This document shows positions 1 to 11,655 of a DNA stretch of 64,000 bases, in pieces. Below the pieces are notes generated by a model. That model was not told the origin of the DNA and searched no databases. It saw nothing but the letters and a program-made list of their open reading frames with translations. Position 1 is the first letter of the stretch; every line of letters begins with the position of its first letter. Position numbers and translations under genes: made by a program. The DNA is from Colletes latitarsis (taxonomy: Eukaryota; Arthropoda; Insecta; Hymenoptera; Colletidae): assembly GCF_051014445.1 (NCBI RefSeq), contig NC_135137.1:34225501-34289500 (forward strand), written 5' to 3'.

Positions 1-37
1 GTCTTCTCTTAAGAAACTCCCATTCTATCTCCCACAG

Positions 38-170
38 CTCCGTGAGAGGACAAGAGGAAGGCACGAAACAGGGCCATCGAGCAAACGAAGGAACATCGAC
101 GAAGGAACTCTTCGACTCCATCGCGGCGTGCTTTAAAACCACGGAACTGCTGGATATTCACGAGTCATAA
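38..170 (+). CDS. Candidate terminal coding exon, unknown protein
   Basis: A good 3' splice site (tctatctcccacag, ending at 37) is followed by a frame that is open from position 39 to a TAA at 168-170. It reads about 43 residues and ends in ACFKTTELLDIHES. The frame has a balanced mix of acidic, basic and hydrophobic residues, unlike the Arg/Ser-rich noise frames nearby. A canonical AATAAA lies at 713-718, so a last exon with a 3' UTR of about 550 bases is a coherent reading. I recognise no domain. The upstream exons would lie outside the window. The alternative is a chance acceptor in non-coding DNA or the last exon of a lncRNA. Seen: acceptor, frame, poly(A) signal. Inferred: that it is coding. 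Confidence 0.28.
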
Positions 171-740
171 AGCAACGGAGCTAATCTCCGCTCTGGTTCT
201 TCTTCTGTTCTCCCTTTTTTCCGGAGAGCATCGTAATGGCCATCGGATAGACAGAACAAGAAGTGCACTTCGACGATCCTTGGATCCCTGAAGAACTACC
301 GACGTGCCCGCGATTTCCGGGCCGGTCGAAACTTCGTGCACGATCGCGGAAAGTGTCCGGGCACTAGGTGTACTTTGGGATACGAAAAACGAGCCGGGAA
401 CCGATCGAGAACAGCTTCCCCGAGGGAACTGGGATGCTAACTTTTTCCAGCGGACGCTTTTAAAGCGCGAGCACGGAAACTATCAGCTACGGAGTTCGTG
501 CAGTCGATTATTTAGCGATTTCCTAATCTTAATCGATAGTAACATAGATACGAAAACGCAACAAAAATTGGATGGACGTTTATAGCTGTGTAAAGTTTTC
601 CCAGAGGTGGCCGAACACTCTTGTATATCGTAATATCTCATATGCGTAAAATTAATTACCATTTGCTATTTAAATTGCAATTTTAGCGGAAATTAAAATA
701 TATTCGGAACAAAATAAAAATAATATAAAAAAAAAACTAG
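171..740 (+). other. Putative 3' UTR with poly(A) signal
   Basis: This follows the candidate terminal exon. AATAAA is at 713-718, followed by a run of ten A at 727-736 that is genomic. The stretch carries a short transposon end at 596-626. A second acceptor-like site with a perfect branch motif (tgctaac, then tttttccag, ending near 450) leads a 44-codon frame ending at 585; its product is not recognisable. Confidence 0.25.
596..626. repeat. Terminal fragment of the TACAGGGTGT foldback family
   Basis: The bases cccagaggtggccgaacac and the following cttgtata match the outer end of the element at 11656-12707 (right end ggtggccgaacaccctgta; left end, reverse complement, cccagaggtggccaaacac). Only about 31 bases are left; the neighbouring sequence does not continue the element. 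It is a solo end or a very eroded copy. Confidence 0.55.
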
Positions 741-3700
741 CTCGCGCTCTGAAAGGAGATCGCCACAGCTAACTGGTTGATAAAACTTTTTAAAAAATGG
801 CGATGTTTCACGCGACAAAAGCCTCGACAGCGTCTCTGCTGACAGTCAGAGGGGTTTGAATATTTTCATGGGCCGGCTGACCGGTCGTAAATAAGCCGAC
901 AAGTTAATTAGAAAAATATTTCGATAAATCGACAGTGAGGAAAATATTTCTCCCGACGCCGAAAGGGAGAAGTGGGGCTTTATAGAACGGTGAGTGGATA
1001 CGTCTGCTCCGGGCGCAAGCTATTGATGTATCGACGTAGTTTCATTTCTCGACACCAGTCCGCCAGACCGTTTCGTCGATTGATTTCCGCACTTTCGAGG
1101 GGTTTCACGAGCCAATCAGAATAAGTGATATGCCTGGCTCTTCTGCCGTATTATGCACACCACCTCGTACGTCTCCGCGCGGTTCGGCGTCGACCCGTGA
1201 CTTCCACCCCCCTTCTTTCTAACCTCGAGTACTCGAGAAGAAACAATGCCACGCGTGAGGGTGGTTGCGCGATACATGCACGATGCTTTTATGGTTCGCG
1301 CCACCGGTGCGGGGGAGTGCGTTACCAGGTTGTCGCGACATATTCCTGCAACAACCATCGCGTTATCGGATCGAAACGGTGTTCCCCGGGGACCTCAAAC
1401 GTCCCCACATGCCCCCCATTCGTGGTAGGAAGAAAAATTAAGAGGACAGCGCAATATTTCCCAACGTTTTTGAATTATACCCCTCCTTAACGCTTCGATG
1501 ATTCGAATGGCATAACAAATTTTATAATCATCCTTAAAATTCCAGTTTGGGAAGCACTAGTTTTATGAACACTTTCAATTTACTGGAAGTAGTATTTTCT
1601 TAATTTTTAAAAGTTTGCTTTACTGGAAATCATCTGTTACTGGGGGAAAAAACTCCTTTGAAACTCAGTTTAAAGAATGTAATTACGTTGCTGGATTACC
1701 ATTCATATTACAGCTTGTTAAGTTGTTAACAAAATTTAATTTTAAGTGGAGGATCTAGATATTTAGTGAACGACTATTACAAACCAGTCCCCTCAAACGC
1801 GCGCTGGTTCCCGGTTGTCTGGCCATCCCGTCCGATCGCCGTGCAAAAGTGATTAATGGGCCTTGGATTTTTCAGGGGTTGGTCGTCGATTTGCAATTCA
1901 TTCGTTGCTACCGGTGATTCGAAAGCGTTCGACGAGATTTAATTTCCGCAAATAATTATACTGCCTCGTCGATCGTTCGTCCTATTGTATTTGAGCTCGA
2001 ACGCGACACAATCTTGAGAACTTCGAGTGCGGATAGATTTCCCGTTTCGAATGAAACTTCTGATATCCTCTATGTCGTTCGAGGAGCCTGGCATTCAAAG
2101 ATTTCCGAGAGATTGGAAAAAGCACACGCGGAACTGGCTAGAGACATTCGATTTCGATGCGTCCGTCGATTTCGCTCTCCTGTCCCCAAACAATCACGTC
2201 CACAACCCTCCCTCTTTCTTGCGTTTTATTTTATCGTCTCGAATTTGTTCGTTTTTTTTCTGCCGCTTTGAGAGCACCGAGGCATCCATCTCAAAGCGAT
2301 CGCGTTAGAACGTTTCCAATATCTTTAACTTCCGTCAAAACGAATGAACGGAGCCGGGCTTCGGGCTCGCGATAGAAACCTTCCATCGCGCTACTCTGTT
2401 GGCTCGTGTTGCTCTCCGCGCGGATAGAAGTTTGCCAAAGGCGATGTTATCGGATTTCGATCGCTCGACGGGTATTTACTATGAACGACGAAGAATGAAC
2501 TGCGCTCGTCGGTATATCAGACCGGGGCATGCATCCGCCAAGGCGTCCAAGGAGCCTCTCAAAAGCGTATCCGCCAGGTATGCAAGAATCGAGTTTCCTT
2601 TCAGGCGTGTCCACTAGAAACGACGAGCCACGACGTTCGAGAATGAATTAACCTACCAGTTGCGTCACTTAAGCGAGTCGAATGGAATCACGAAGAATTC
2701 TAATAAAATATTTCCTATCCAAAGCTACTAAAAATCCTTCGCAAGATCGACGAAGGCTGACTAAAGCGTTTGACTGGTAATTCCCTCCGAGGATTGATCC
2801 ATCTTTCTCTCTGTAATACGTTTGATATTTTTACGAGAAGAATTGCGTCCCAGGGCGTCGAGGAAATAATTACTTGGACGGCAGTCTCGTCTCGATAAAA
2901 GGTATTCGAGCGAGACTACAGGCGGAGTGTCGCGCCGAGAGTAGGCGTAAGCATTTGTTGAAGACGCGAAATGTAGGACAGTGGTTTCGATGGCTTCGAC
3001 GACTGTCGGTGCCATCCGAGCCACGATCGCGAACGAGGAGCCTGGAGTGGCCGTTTTCATTAGTCGACGGGGCAAGGGTAACGAAATATTACGACATCGA
3101 GTGCAAAATCGATATCAATTTTTCGAGGATGACGCGAGCACCGTGAGTATCATTCCGTCCGGTTGATAATCAGGATCCACTAGAGATCCACCGCGGAGTA
3201 TACGCGTCTACGAATCGATATAATGCCATATACCCGTCCACACAATAAACGCGCGAGCATTCACGGATATTCGTACACATCTTTGCGCGTGCACGCGTAC
3301 TATATCCCAGGGATCGATCGTCCGTCGCGTATCGATTATCGCGGTAGAGGCCGGGTCGACTGAAGCAATTCCACGAGTAATTATCGGAAGGTAACCAAAC
3401 ATCTAATAATCCCAGACAAAATCTATATCGAACCAGGCAGCGCGGTTCCATAGTTCCCTGACCGAAATCCCTCTCCAGCGCGATATAATTCGCAATAACG
3501 TAACAAGGCTCGCTCGCGACGAGCAACCACGGACCTGATCCTCGCATGGAAAGGTCCCTGAGTGCAAGTCTGACTGGTCGATGAGCTTGTGCTCGACGAT
3601 TAACCTACGGATAGCCAGGGATCGTAGTTTTGTGGGAATACGATTAACGGGTTGGGAAATATTTAATTGTCAAACTTTTTCGTTCCTCTGCTAGAGCAGT

Positions 3701-4474
3701 GTTCTTCCTGTTATGCAATTTTATTTATTTGGCTGTGAACACTGCGAATAGAGTTCTATTTCATAATGACTAACTCTCTGAATGGAGAGTTCGAACGCAT
3801 AGGAAACGAGGAGGGTTGAAATTTAGTAGGCGCAGATGGTATCAGTATTTCAGGTTCTAACGCTGCGAAACACCTCATTGGGCAGTCGGTAGTTGCGCCT
3901 AGGGACCTTCCCTTGTCAATCCGAGGAAAATCGGACAGGATTGGGTCGAACGGCTGCCGGAAGTCTGGGAGACGTGTGTCTGCCGCTGCGTGCGCGCCCT
4001 CGAGACTTTTACACCGCGTGAAATTGAACAGAACGAGGGAGGACCGTAATGATACGTCGTAGAAACGAACGACCGGTAGTCGTTGAGAAACGTCGCGTCG
4101 AGGTTAGGTGTCCACGGTCGTTTCTGAATTCCTGCCCCGGTGTAACGTGTTATTAGGCTATTTTCTTTACGGGCGAGCTTCTTAAGTGTGACGCGCCGGG
4201 ACCACCGTGCCTCTATCTCGCGGGAGACTACGCCATCCGCTGAAGGATTACCGCGGAAGTATGAGTGATAATATTTGAACGGACAAAATTTCCACCGGGG
4301 GAGCTTATTAAACTTGTCGGGCAAACTTCACTTCGTCAACGCCGCGAATGCCAACGACTTTCGGTTTCTGCGTATTAGTGCAAATAAGATTTAGTCAGGA
4401 GCAAACGACCCGACGATCGCCTAACTCCAATTACATCCGAGGAAAGGACGGATTATTTATTCGATCGTCTATTT
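741..4474. other. Unassigned region, no supported gene
   Basis: There is an AT-rich, CpG-poor patch at about 1490-1790. Donor-like sites occur at 989 (AACG/GTGAGT) and 3143 (CACC/GTGAGT). The second follows a 55-codon open frame from an ATG at 2981 that I cannot match to any family. Overlapping open frames on both strands at 2761-3166 and 3170-3547 look like CpG-rich chance frames. Confidence 0.5.
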
Positions 4475-4488
4475 CCCCCCCCCCCCCC
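4475..4488. repeat. Homopolymer (C)14
   Basis: An uninterrupted run of 14 C is flanked by attt and attataac. It is a likely length-variable microsatellite and a sequencing-error hotspot. Confidence 0.9.
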
Positions 4489-6581
4489 ATTATAACTAAA
4501 TAATATTGCATGTCGTTTAGCAGGAAATTGAGATAACTTGCAACGTTAATGTTAATTCTCTCGAGATTTTAGCTCCAAATGCAAGGAAATATGTCACCCT
4601 TTTATAAGAAATCAATATTTGAATTATTTTGGTACTAGCGATGGACAGATAGGTTGGATGACAACAAACTTCGAGACGTTATCGTAGGAAAAACTACGTA
4701 GGAACTGGAGCACGGATTTTCGTAAATTCGGTTTCGAATTGAACGTCGAGCTCCTCTTTGTCCCGTGCTCCGCGGCTCGGGTGCGCGTCAGTGAACTTTC
4801 CCTAGCGACGGCGTGGCGTCGGCGTATACTGACACGGGGACGTCGATGCAAAAGTTGCGTCGCGTGGAAATTAAAGAGGGAGAGATCCGTCTCGTCCGCC
4901 ACTTCAAGTACGAAGTACGGTGGTAGCCGCGGGAGAGGACGAATGCGATTGGTCGGGCCAAGTGGATTTGTCGGGGGTGCTGTCGGTGGCTTTTCCCCCG
5001 GAGCGCGCGAATCCTGCACCAACACCGGCTACCGTGTCGGGGGTCGTCGTGCAGAGTCGATAAGAGTAACGCACCGAACGCAACGATCTTCGTCCGTTCG
5101 TTATATTACCGTCGAAGTGAGCCACGCTCCTTCGAAGAAGCTTTCCACTTCACCGTGAAAGCGTTCGAGCCTGCGCCCCCGCGACCTGGGAAATATTATC
5201 TCTGGAGAAAGCGTCGGAAGGAAAATATTGTTCGAGACGGAACGTCGGTTCCTTTAATTCGAATCTCATCCACTACCGTATCCTTCTATAACGACCGGTT
5301 GGTATTTACCACCCCCACGATTGAAAAATAAGCAATTCTATTTCCTCTCGACGTTCCTGTCTGAAATTCGGAATTCTTTCACCCTTCCTTTTCAACGTAA
5401 CGAGGACAGGAGGCGAAGATCCGCATTTATGAGATGCGCGAAGCGATTGTTGTCGGTGAATAGTCATCGAGCGAATGACGGCGGGGTCGCAGAAAAAATC
5501 CAGGAGGATTCTTGAAAACGCGGTAGTTTGGTCGTTTCTTTGGGGGAAAGGGCAGGCCGGAGTCATCGATGTTCCACTGGGGACGAAGAGGGCGAGTGTC
5601 GGTGCAACGTGCATCGCGCGCGACGTGCATGTGTGAGATTCACTCCCCTCGCCAACATCACGCACTTGATGTCGTCCGCCTCCGCCGTCGCCCCAGTGAA
5701 TGTCAATGACTCGGATGACTTCGTGAATATTCGTCGTCAGTAACAACGACGCCGACGACGACAGAGGAAAATCGATTGCCATCCAGACACCGAGACTCCT
5801 ACAGGGGTGTCGGGGATCTCACCGAACCGAGCCACCGATGAAACGAAACGAGAAAAATTCAACGAGTTTGTTTCCTATCCTCCTCCCACCGCCCCCTTTC
5901 TAGGTAGATTTAAAGCGTTCGAGCGTCGATGTCTGATCGCGTTATATGAAAAGCGGACGAGGATTAAACCAACGAATTTTTCTTTTTCGCGCGAACGATT
6001 CGCTCCTCTCCCTCCGTCGAACTTGTATCTTTTCTTGTTGTTCGACGCAAAGCTTCGCTTCAAATAATATTCCCGTTCTTTTCACCCCCGAGCGTCGCGA
6101 GGAGCTTGAAAAAGACAGAATCGCAGACTGGTTGACCACCTCGGCGATCTCTTACAACCAGCGTCTGCTCCGTCCACACTCTCATCCACCCCCTCTTCCA
6201 TCCCCCAGTCGGCGACCCAACACACGCGCGCGCCGCTAAGTGCACCCCTGTGCACGGCACGCTATAACACATGCTCGCTAACTCGGAGACCAGGTATTTT
6301 CCACGTCGTATTCAAGGGACCGTATGCAGTATGCAGATGCCACTTTTGTTATCAGTTCGCGGGCTCCCGTGTAACTTGCGTCTTAGTCGCTACGCCCCTG
6401 GAAACGCACGATCGAAATTATTTAGCGCAGAGATTTTCCTGGCTACGGAAATTTCGTCGTTTCGCCGCGAAGCTTTGCATTGTAGATTAAAATTAGATCG
6501 TACGTTGCTTCTCGCGACTCACCGAACACGGTTCCCTCTCGCTGGCCAAACGCGTATAGATTACTGGAGTCACTCGGGAAT
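4489..6581. other. Unassigned region, GC-rich patch at 4.74-5.16 kb
   Basis: The stretch 4740-5160 is GC- and CpG-rich and open in one frame on each strand (139 codons on plus, 133 on minus). Such open frames arise easily where stop codons are depleted by base composition. No motif, signal peptide or poly(A) signal supports either one. A promoter or first exon is possible but not shown. Confidence 0.45.
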
Positions 6582-6606
6582 ACTCACCTGAAACAAAAAT
6601 AAGACG
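6582..6606 (-). other. Candidate recursive-splicing (ratchet) site
   Basis: On the minus strand the sequence tttttgtttcag/gtgagt joins a strong polypyrimidine tract and 3' splice site directly to a strong 5' splice site, with the junction between 6588 and 6587. Drosophila ratchet points in very long introns have this zero-length-exon form (Py tract, CAG/GTRAGT). No coding frame on the minus strand reaches the junction from the right, so an ordinary coding exon ending here is not indicated. It could instead be a normal donor whose non-coding exon happens to end in a pyrimidine tract. If real, it implies a long minus-strand intron covering this part of the window. Confidence 0.35.
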
Positions 6607-9600
6607 AAATACTCGTTAACGGTACTCTCCACTCAACCTAGACGTCCGCTCTCCTATCCGTTTAGAAATAAAAAACGAAGAGAAAACAGCCTATCGCTGG
6701 ACGATGCCGCACACGTCCCGGTTCTCCGAGTCTACGACTTTTATAAGGTGACAGAAGGCAGCCACTGGGGAGTTGAACGGCAGAGGGACTTTTCTTTTAA
6801 TTAATTTGGGAATTACCATGAAACCGGGGAAGCAGTCTCCCGTCTCGTAACCGGCTCTCCCATCGGGCGACTGCATTATGAACAACTTTTATAATTAAGC
6901 AATGAATAAAACTTGGTCGAAAAAATTCGTGCCTATTCCGCCTCTGTGCCTCGCTCTTCGTCCCTGTCGCCACTTTCTATAGAACTGTATCGCGAGTTTT
7001 CCCTTCCTGTCTTTCGATTTTCTTAGTCTTTTGTAGCGACGAGCAACACTCAATTATACTCAACAAGATTATACTAAAAATTACAAACATTTGAAATGGA
7101 CTCTGTCGAACAGTAAAACCAGTACCGTGTAAACGGTCCCAAAGAATAAAATTTATAAATCATATGAATACTAGTTTCCGTACTTATTCTCAGAATATTT
7201 TGTAAAAGCTCCCAGGAACATTCTGCCGTGGATCTTCGAATAAATCGCGGCGTAAAATTTTCATACAACGGCGGAGAAAAATTTAACACGTTGTAAAGAT
7301 ACCTTGTAAGTGGAAAGAATTTTGTAGTAACGCGCCACGTTTCGAATAAACGGCACGTTAACATATTTCGTGAAACTCGACGCGATTGTGCACACCGTGC
7401 AACCATGCAACGCGTCGTCAGAGAAAGATGTTTTGCTACGCGTTTCCCATAGGAAATGCATTCGTTGTCTCTGCATTCTCTTTTTGATGTACGATTTTCA
7501 GATCATGGACATGCGTCGTCGCATGCTCACTGACGCCAGACTGACTTTTAATCACGCAAATGATGCGTCTCGTCAAGCGAAATGAACATCCTTCTTCGAC
7601 TTGTACATAAAAACAATAGAATATGTGTTTCGCATCCATCGATAATGTATTTACTCGAAGCAAGTTGGACTTATCGAAATATATACATAAATTGATCACG
7701 AAAACTCTAATAAAACTTATTCTTCTGTTGAAGTCGAAACGTGTTCTGTTTGAATTTTTATAATTAATTTATGTATTCTAAAATGTCTTTTTCGCGCAGA
7801 GACTCGGCGAGCGATTTCGTAAAACACTTCAGAATTCAAAGGATTCCGAATGTCTGCGATGTCTGTCAGACGCGTCATATTTTCATACTCCAAGGCCTCC
7901 TTCGAGTCGATCTATTCCCATTGCCATTGGCACACGACGACATTAAGCTTCATCCGTTTTCCACTCTCAGAACTAGGTTACATTTTTCTAGCGCCCGTGC
8001 ACTGTCGTCCCTTATAAATTGAAAGATCGAGCTCCAGCTGCGTTTGACAGTTAATTAAACGAACAGTTAGAGCAACTTCCCCGATGCATTATAGAGCCAC
8101 GGAGATAAGGTAGCGAGGCGTCATACGTATACGGTGTCTTAATTCGTCGCGCAGGTGCAATTTTTATGCCTTCGATTCCCGGGCGATATTGCAATCTACG
8201 AATGAAATATCGATTCTTCTAACCTTCGACCCGCTATAACCGTGCATCCCAGCCCTCCTTCTTAGTTGGACAAATTTTTAATTCGTTTTCCAACAAATCC
8301 CAACCTTTAATTTAAATTTGAAACACTGGATGACTACTTTCTGCAATTCTGTAACTTCGTCTCAAGAAACTCGACAATTTCTCGAGAAACATTATGCTGT
8401 GTTCGAGCAGCAGTCGTCGCGACAATGTGTTCGAATAAACGCGTAACCCGAATTTAATCCAAAATTGTCGTCACGATCGTTTTTACCGTGGGGTGACGGC
8501 GAAACGTACGACGGTTTCGAAACATCGCGCGAAATTAAATTCAACGGAAGGCCGCGACTTGCAACGAACGGATTACAGTAAAGGCGTGTCCACGCTTTAA
8601 TTATAGCAACGGACTCTCGACACGGTCGAAAAAAAAGCGCGCGAGCGGAACTGATTTCGCCCGACGGCGCGTACGAAGTCTGCAAAGTTCGCGAACGAAC
8701 TACGAATATTTAATTGTAATTCTCAGGTACACGCGCGGCGTTTCAATGGAGCCCCCGGTACCAACCGTTTTACAAATGTTCTAATAACCTTTCCGTTTAA
8801 TACCGGGGCTTTGTTCCCTCGTGGGTTGAAAACTCGGTTTGCGAATTCAAACGCGCACGCGGTACCCGAACAAAGTGCTTAACATCCTAAACGATGCTGC
8901 CGTTACACAATTATTTCGCCGTATCTGCACGGACGTATTAATCTTTGTATAGCAAACGCGTGGTGAACCAGATTCGTCGAAGCTTTGCATCGCATTACCT
9001 GGTAAAGTTTGAAAGTACTCAACCTGGCCGTGGTTGTATAAACGAAAGTACCCACCGGTATTGCGTTATATTACCCCACTATCGTGGTATAAGAGGCTTA
9101 AGTTTAATGCTCGGGTCATTAGCTGTGTCCGAGCAATTCCGACGCGATGACAGCACCAAACAAAAATTCTCTTCCTTTATGTTTAATACTTTGAATCACA
9201 GTGGCGTGCGTGCTGCTGCAGTCAATTTACTTTAATAACATTTTAATAGAACGGAATTTGAGAAAAAACGTAATTCACATTACATTCGTGATCGATGATC
9301 CGAAAAACCCTGTGCAGAGATTTTCAAAGAAATCGGTCGGATAGGAAAATTCGCGACTCAGGAGATTAAGAGCTGGAGCTAGTCGCGCTGCGCAGGGGAG
9401 TCTTTGAAGCTCTGTAAAAGCTAGCAAATTGAAATTCTAGAGTCGATTGTGACGGAGGACTAAAACCGTGGTCCTTTATTATCATCCTCCTGCGAAACGG
9501 GAGTCTATGGAATGGCGTCGACTTAGCGAAAGGCACTATCAAAAGAAACAAAGTCTGTTCGCTAAAAATAATAGTAGTTAATACGAATGACATTTGCTGG

Positions 9601-9667
9601 CATTATTTGATAGGACTGTTACTGAATATATTTTGGCGCTGAGACAAAAGGAGACTACACTGAAAAA
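6607..9667. other. Unassigned region
   Basis: The only splice-like lead is an acceptor (tgtacgattttcag, ending at 7502) followed by a 27-codon frame to a TGA at 7585, with AATAAA near 7709. It is too short to call. A cluster of factor-binding-type motifs at 8047-8170 is listed separately. The remaining open frames overlap on opposite strands and show no recognisable domain. Confidence 0.45.
8047..8170. promoter_or_regulatory. Possible enhancer motif cluster
   Basis: Within about 120 bases there are a homeodomain-type TTAATTAA (8051), a GATA-type AGATAAGG (8103), a CAGGTG E-box (8152) and a Hox-like TTTTATG (8162). Such mixed clusters are typical of insect enhancers, but short motifs also occur by chance. 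This is inference only. Confidence 0.15.
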
Positions 9668-9703
9668 GTGATACAGGATTTTTCATCTTGTGAGAGGCCT
9701 TTC

Positions 9704-10534
9704 ATGGAGAACGTTCGGATCTTGCTACGCGTTGCGAAAAAACGCGTCGAAATTTCCCTCTCGACGTGGACCCAACGAGAGAAGACACCTTTTCACTCGT
9801 GGTTGAGTCATGCGTCTGACAAACGATCCTTCCCGGGACAGCGTTTCCCGGATAAATCACACGATCGATTATGGAATCGGCTGGGGACGCGGCAAGGATT
9901 TCTGGATCCCGTGAGAGGGTGGCCGTGGAAAGGAAAAGTGATCGCGAAAGGCGGAACTAACACCGAGAGTTACAGGCGAAAGGAGGGATGGCAGGGACCC
10001 GGGGTATCATCTATCATCCGCCTGTTTACCGGCGAAACAGCCTGCAAATGCTATTCAATTTGCCTGATGGAAAGCCTTCCTTCGTTCCTCAGCAGAGCGC
10101 GTTCCGCTTCGCGTCGGCATTCCTCGACTACCAATTTCCTTCTCGTTGCTCCTTTTCTCGTTTCGCTCGCCCGCCCATCCTTTCGCCGACGTGTCCTTTC
10201 GCGAGTCCTCGCCGTGCTCTTTGCCGCTTTCCCCCTCCCCTCTTCTCCGCCATTTTCTTCTGTTATCTTGTCGCGTGCGCGTGTCCTCGTTATCCGTGTG
10301 ACATCTCCCTCTTGCTCCGCGATTTCTGACGTTTGCGCGACCGTCTGTTTACCTTTCCATGAATTTCGACGCTCCTTCGACCCTCGAAAGACCAAGGGGG
10401 TGGCTTGTCGAACCCGACACTCAGACACTCCTAAAAATGCGTTATTTATCCCGTGGAAAATACTCGCAGAAAACCTGACTTTCAGTAAACAAAACTTCTC
10501 GCTATCGAGACTACGGGATGTAGACATTTTCTGA
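9704..10534 (+). CDS. Long open frame, unknown, possibly spurious
   Basis: From an ATG at 9704 the frame is open for 276 codons to a TGA at 10532-10534, the longest in the window. The product is rich in Ser, Arg, Phe and Pro, with two hydrophobic patches near the middle, and I recognise no domain. Much of the length comes from a pyrimidine-biased tract (about 10080-10320) that is poor in stop codons. The opposite strand is open over 10051-10548 (165 codons from an ATG), which would encode a highly charged Arg/Glu-rich protein. At most one is real. No splice, TATA or close poly(A) evidence decides between them. Composition alone may explain both. Confidence 0.15.
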   Translation: MENVRILLRVAKKRVEISLSTWTQREKTPFHSWLSHASDKRSFPGQRFPDKSHDRLWNRLGTRQGFLDPVRGWPWKGKVIAKGGTNTESYRRKEGWQGPGVSSIIRLFTGETACKCYSICLMESLPSFLSRARSASRRHSSTTNFLLVAPFLVSLARPSFRRRVLSRVLAVLFAAFPLPSSPPFSSVILSRARVLVIRVTSPSCSAISDVCATVCLPFHEFRRSFDPRKTKGVACRTRHSDTPKNALFIPWKILAENLTFSKQNFSLSRLRDVDIF

Positions 10535-11655
10535 AAAGCGAATTCCAAGATACAAATTTTTTTTTAAACATTTTGCTCTTGACTATTATTTTCAAACTTT
10601 CGCAACGCAACGAATTTTTCGAATTTCAATGACAGGGGAAATTTAGGAAAATAGAAATCGATACTTCGAAGCGTTCAGGGTGGAAGGCTCCCTCGAAACG
10701 CGGAGTAAGAATGTGGCGACACGTAAGGGAGAAATTGAAGAGCGTAAAAGCGACCGGACGAGGAAAGATGCAGAGAACCGAAGAGAGGGAAAGGTAGGGG
10801 GTTGTGGGTGAATATACCTACGCCTCTCGTCTTGCAAGAGAAAAGCTTTTTCCATCCCCCTGTTTGGCTGCGCCCTCGCGAGGCGCGTTTGCGACGCCTA
10901 GCGACAAGTATTTCGCGATGAATAGGTAGGAGGACGTGAAATAGGATCGCCGTCATACGGAGTTCCGCGACGGTACGCGGAATACGCGCGAAAAAGGGGA
11001 GTAATTGAATCGTTGTTGTTGCTAGACACGGCCAGGGCGGAAGCGATGCAGACGTCGAGGCGATGGGGGGATTGCGTTGCGTCTGTTTCTTAATTTTTGT
11101 AACACGCCGTGGAGACATCAACGACAATCTCAGCGTGATTTTATGTTATAGTAATTCGTAGAATCTTTAGTAATAAAAGTAATAAAATGTTTATATTTTT
11201 TATTTTTTAACTGTATTAATAAGTTTGCCGTAAACTTACCAAGTTTTTATCATCGACATTCGGGTTACTTTACGTTGGATAAATAAAATTATGTTGGCTT
11301 TAATCGACATTTGAATTAAATCGATGAGAAGAATGCCACTGAAAATGCAAACGTGCGAGTCGATTGTCTGGATACGAGAATACTAAAAAAAAAATGTACG
11401 AAAAGAAAAGAGGAGAGCAAAAAGGGTTTCCGAACGGAAAACACGTGTGTTAGAAAAGTTAAAATAATTCTTACAAAGGACTCATCGAATTTTCTTTCTT
11501 GTTAATAAAGTGTGTGTTCTAGTTAATAGTTAATCGTTAAATTAGTTAAACATTTCAAACAACATGAAAAGAGTAATGAAACAAAGGCTTGGTTGACATA
11601 AAAGATGTAGTCCAAGAGTAATTTCTAATGAAGTAGTATCTCCGACAAGTTTATA
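10535..11655. other. Unassigned region, purine-rich then AT-rich
   Basis: A purine-biased tract lies at about 10725-10800, and AT-rich sequence follows from 11140. A consensus donor on the minus strand (ACTTG/GTAAGT, junction 11240/11239) has no coding frame attached to it. Confidence 0.45.
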
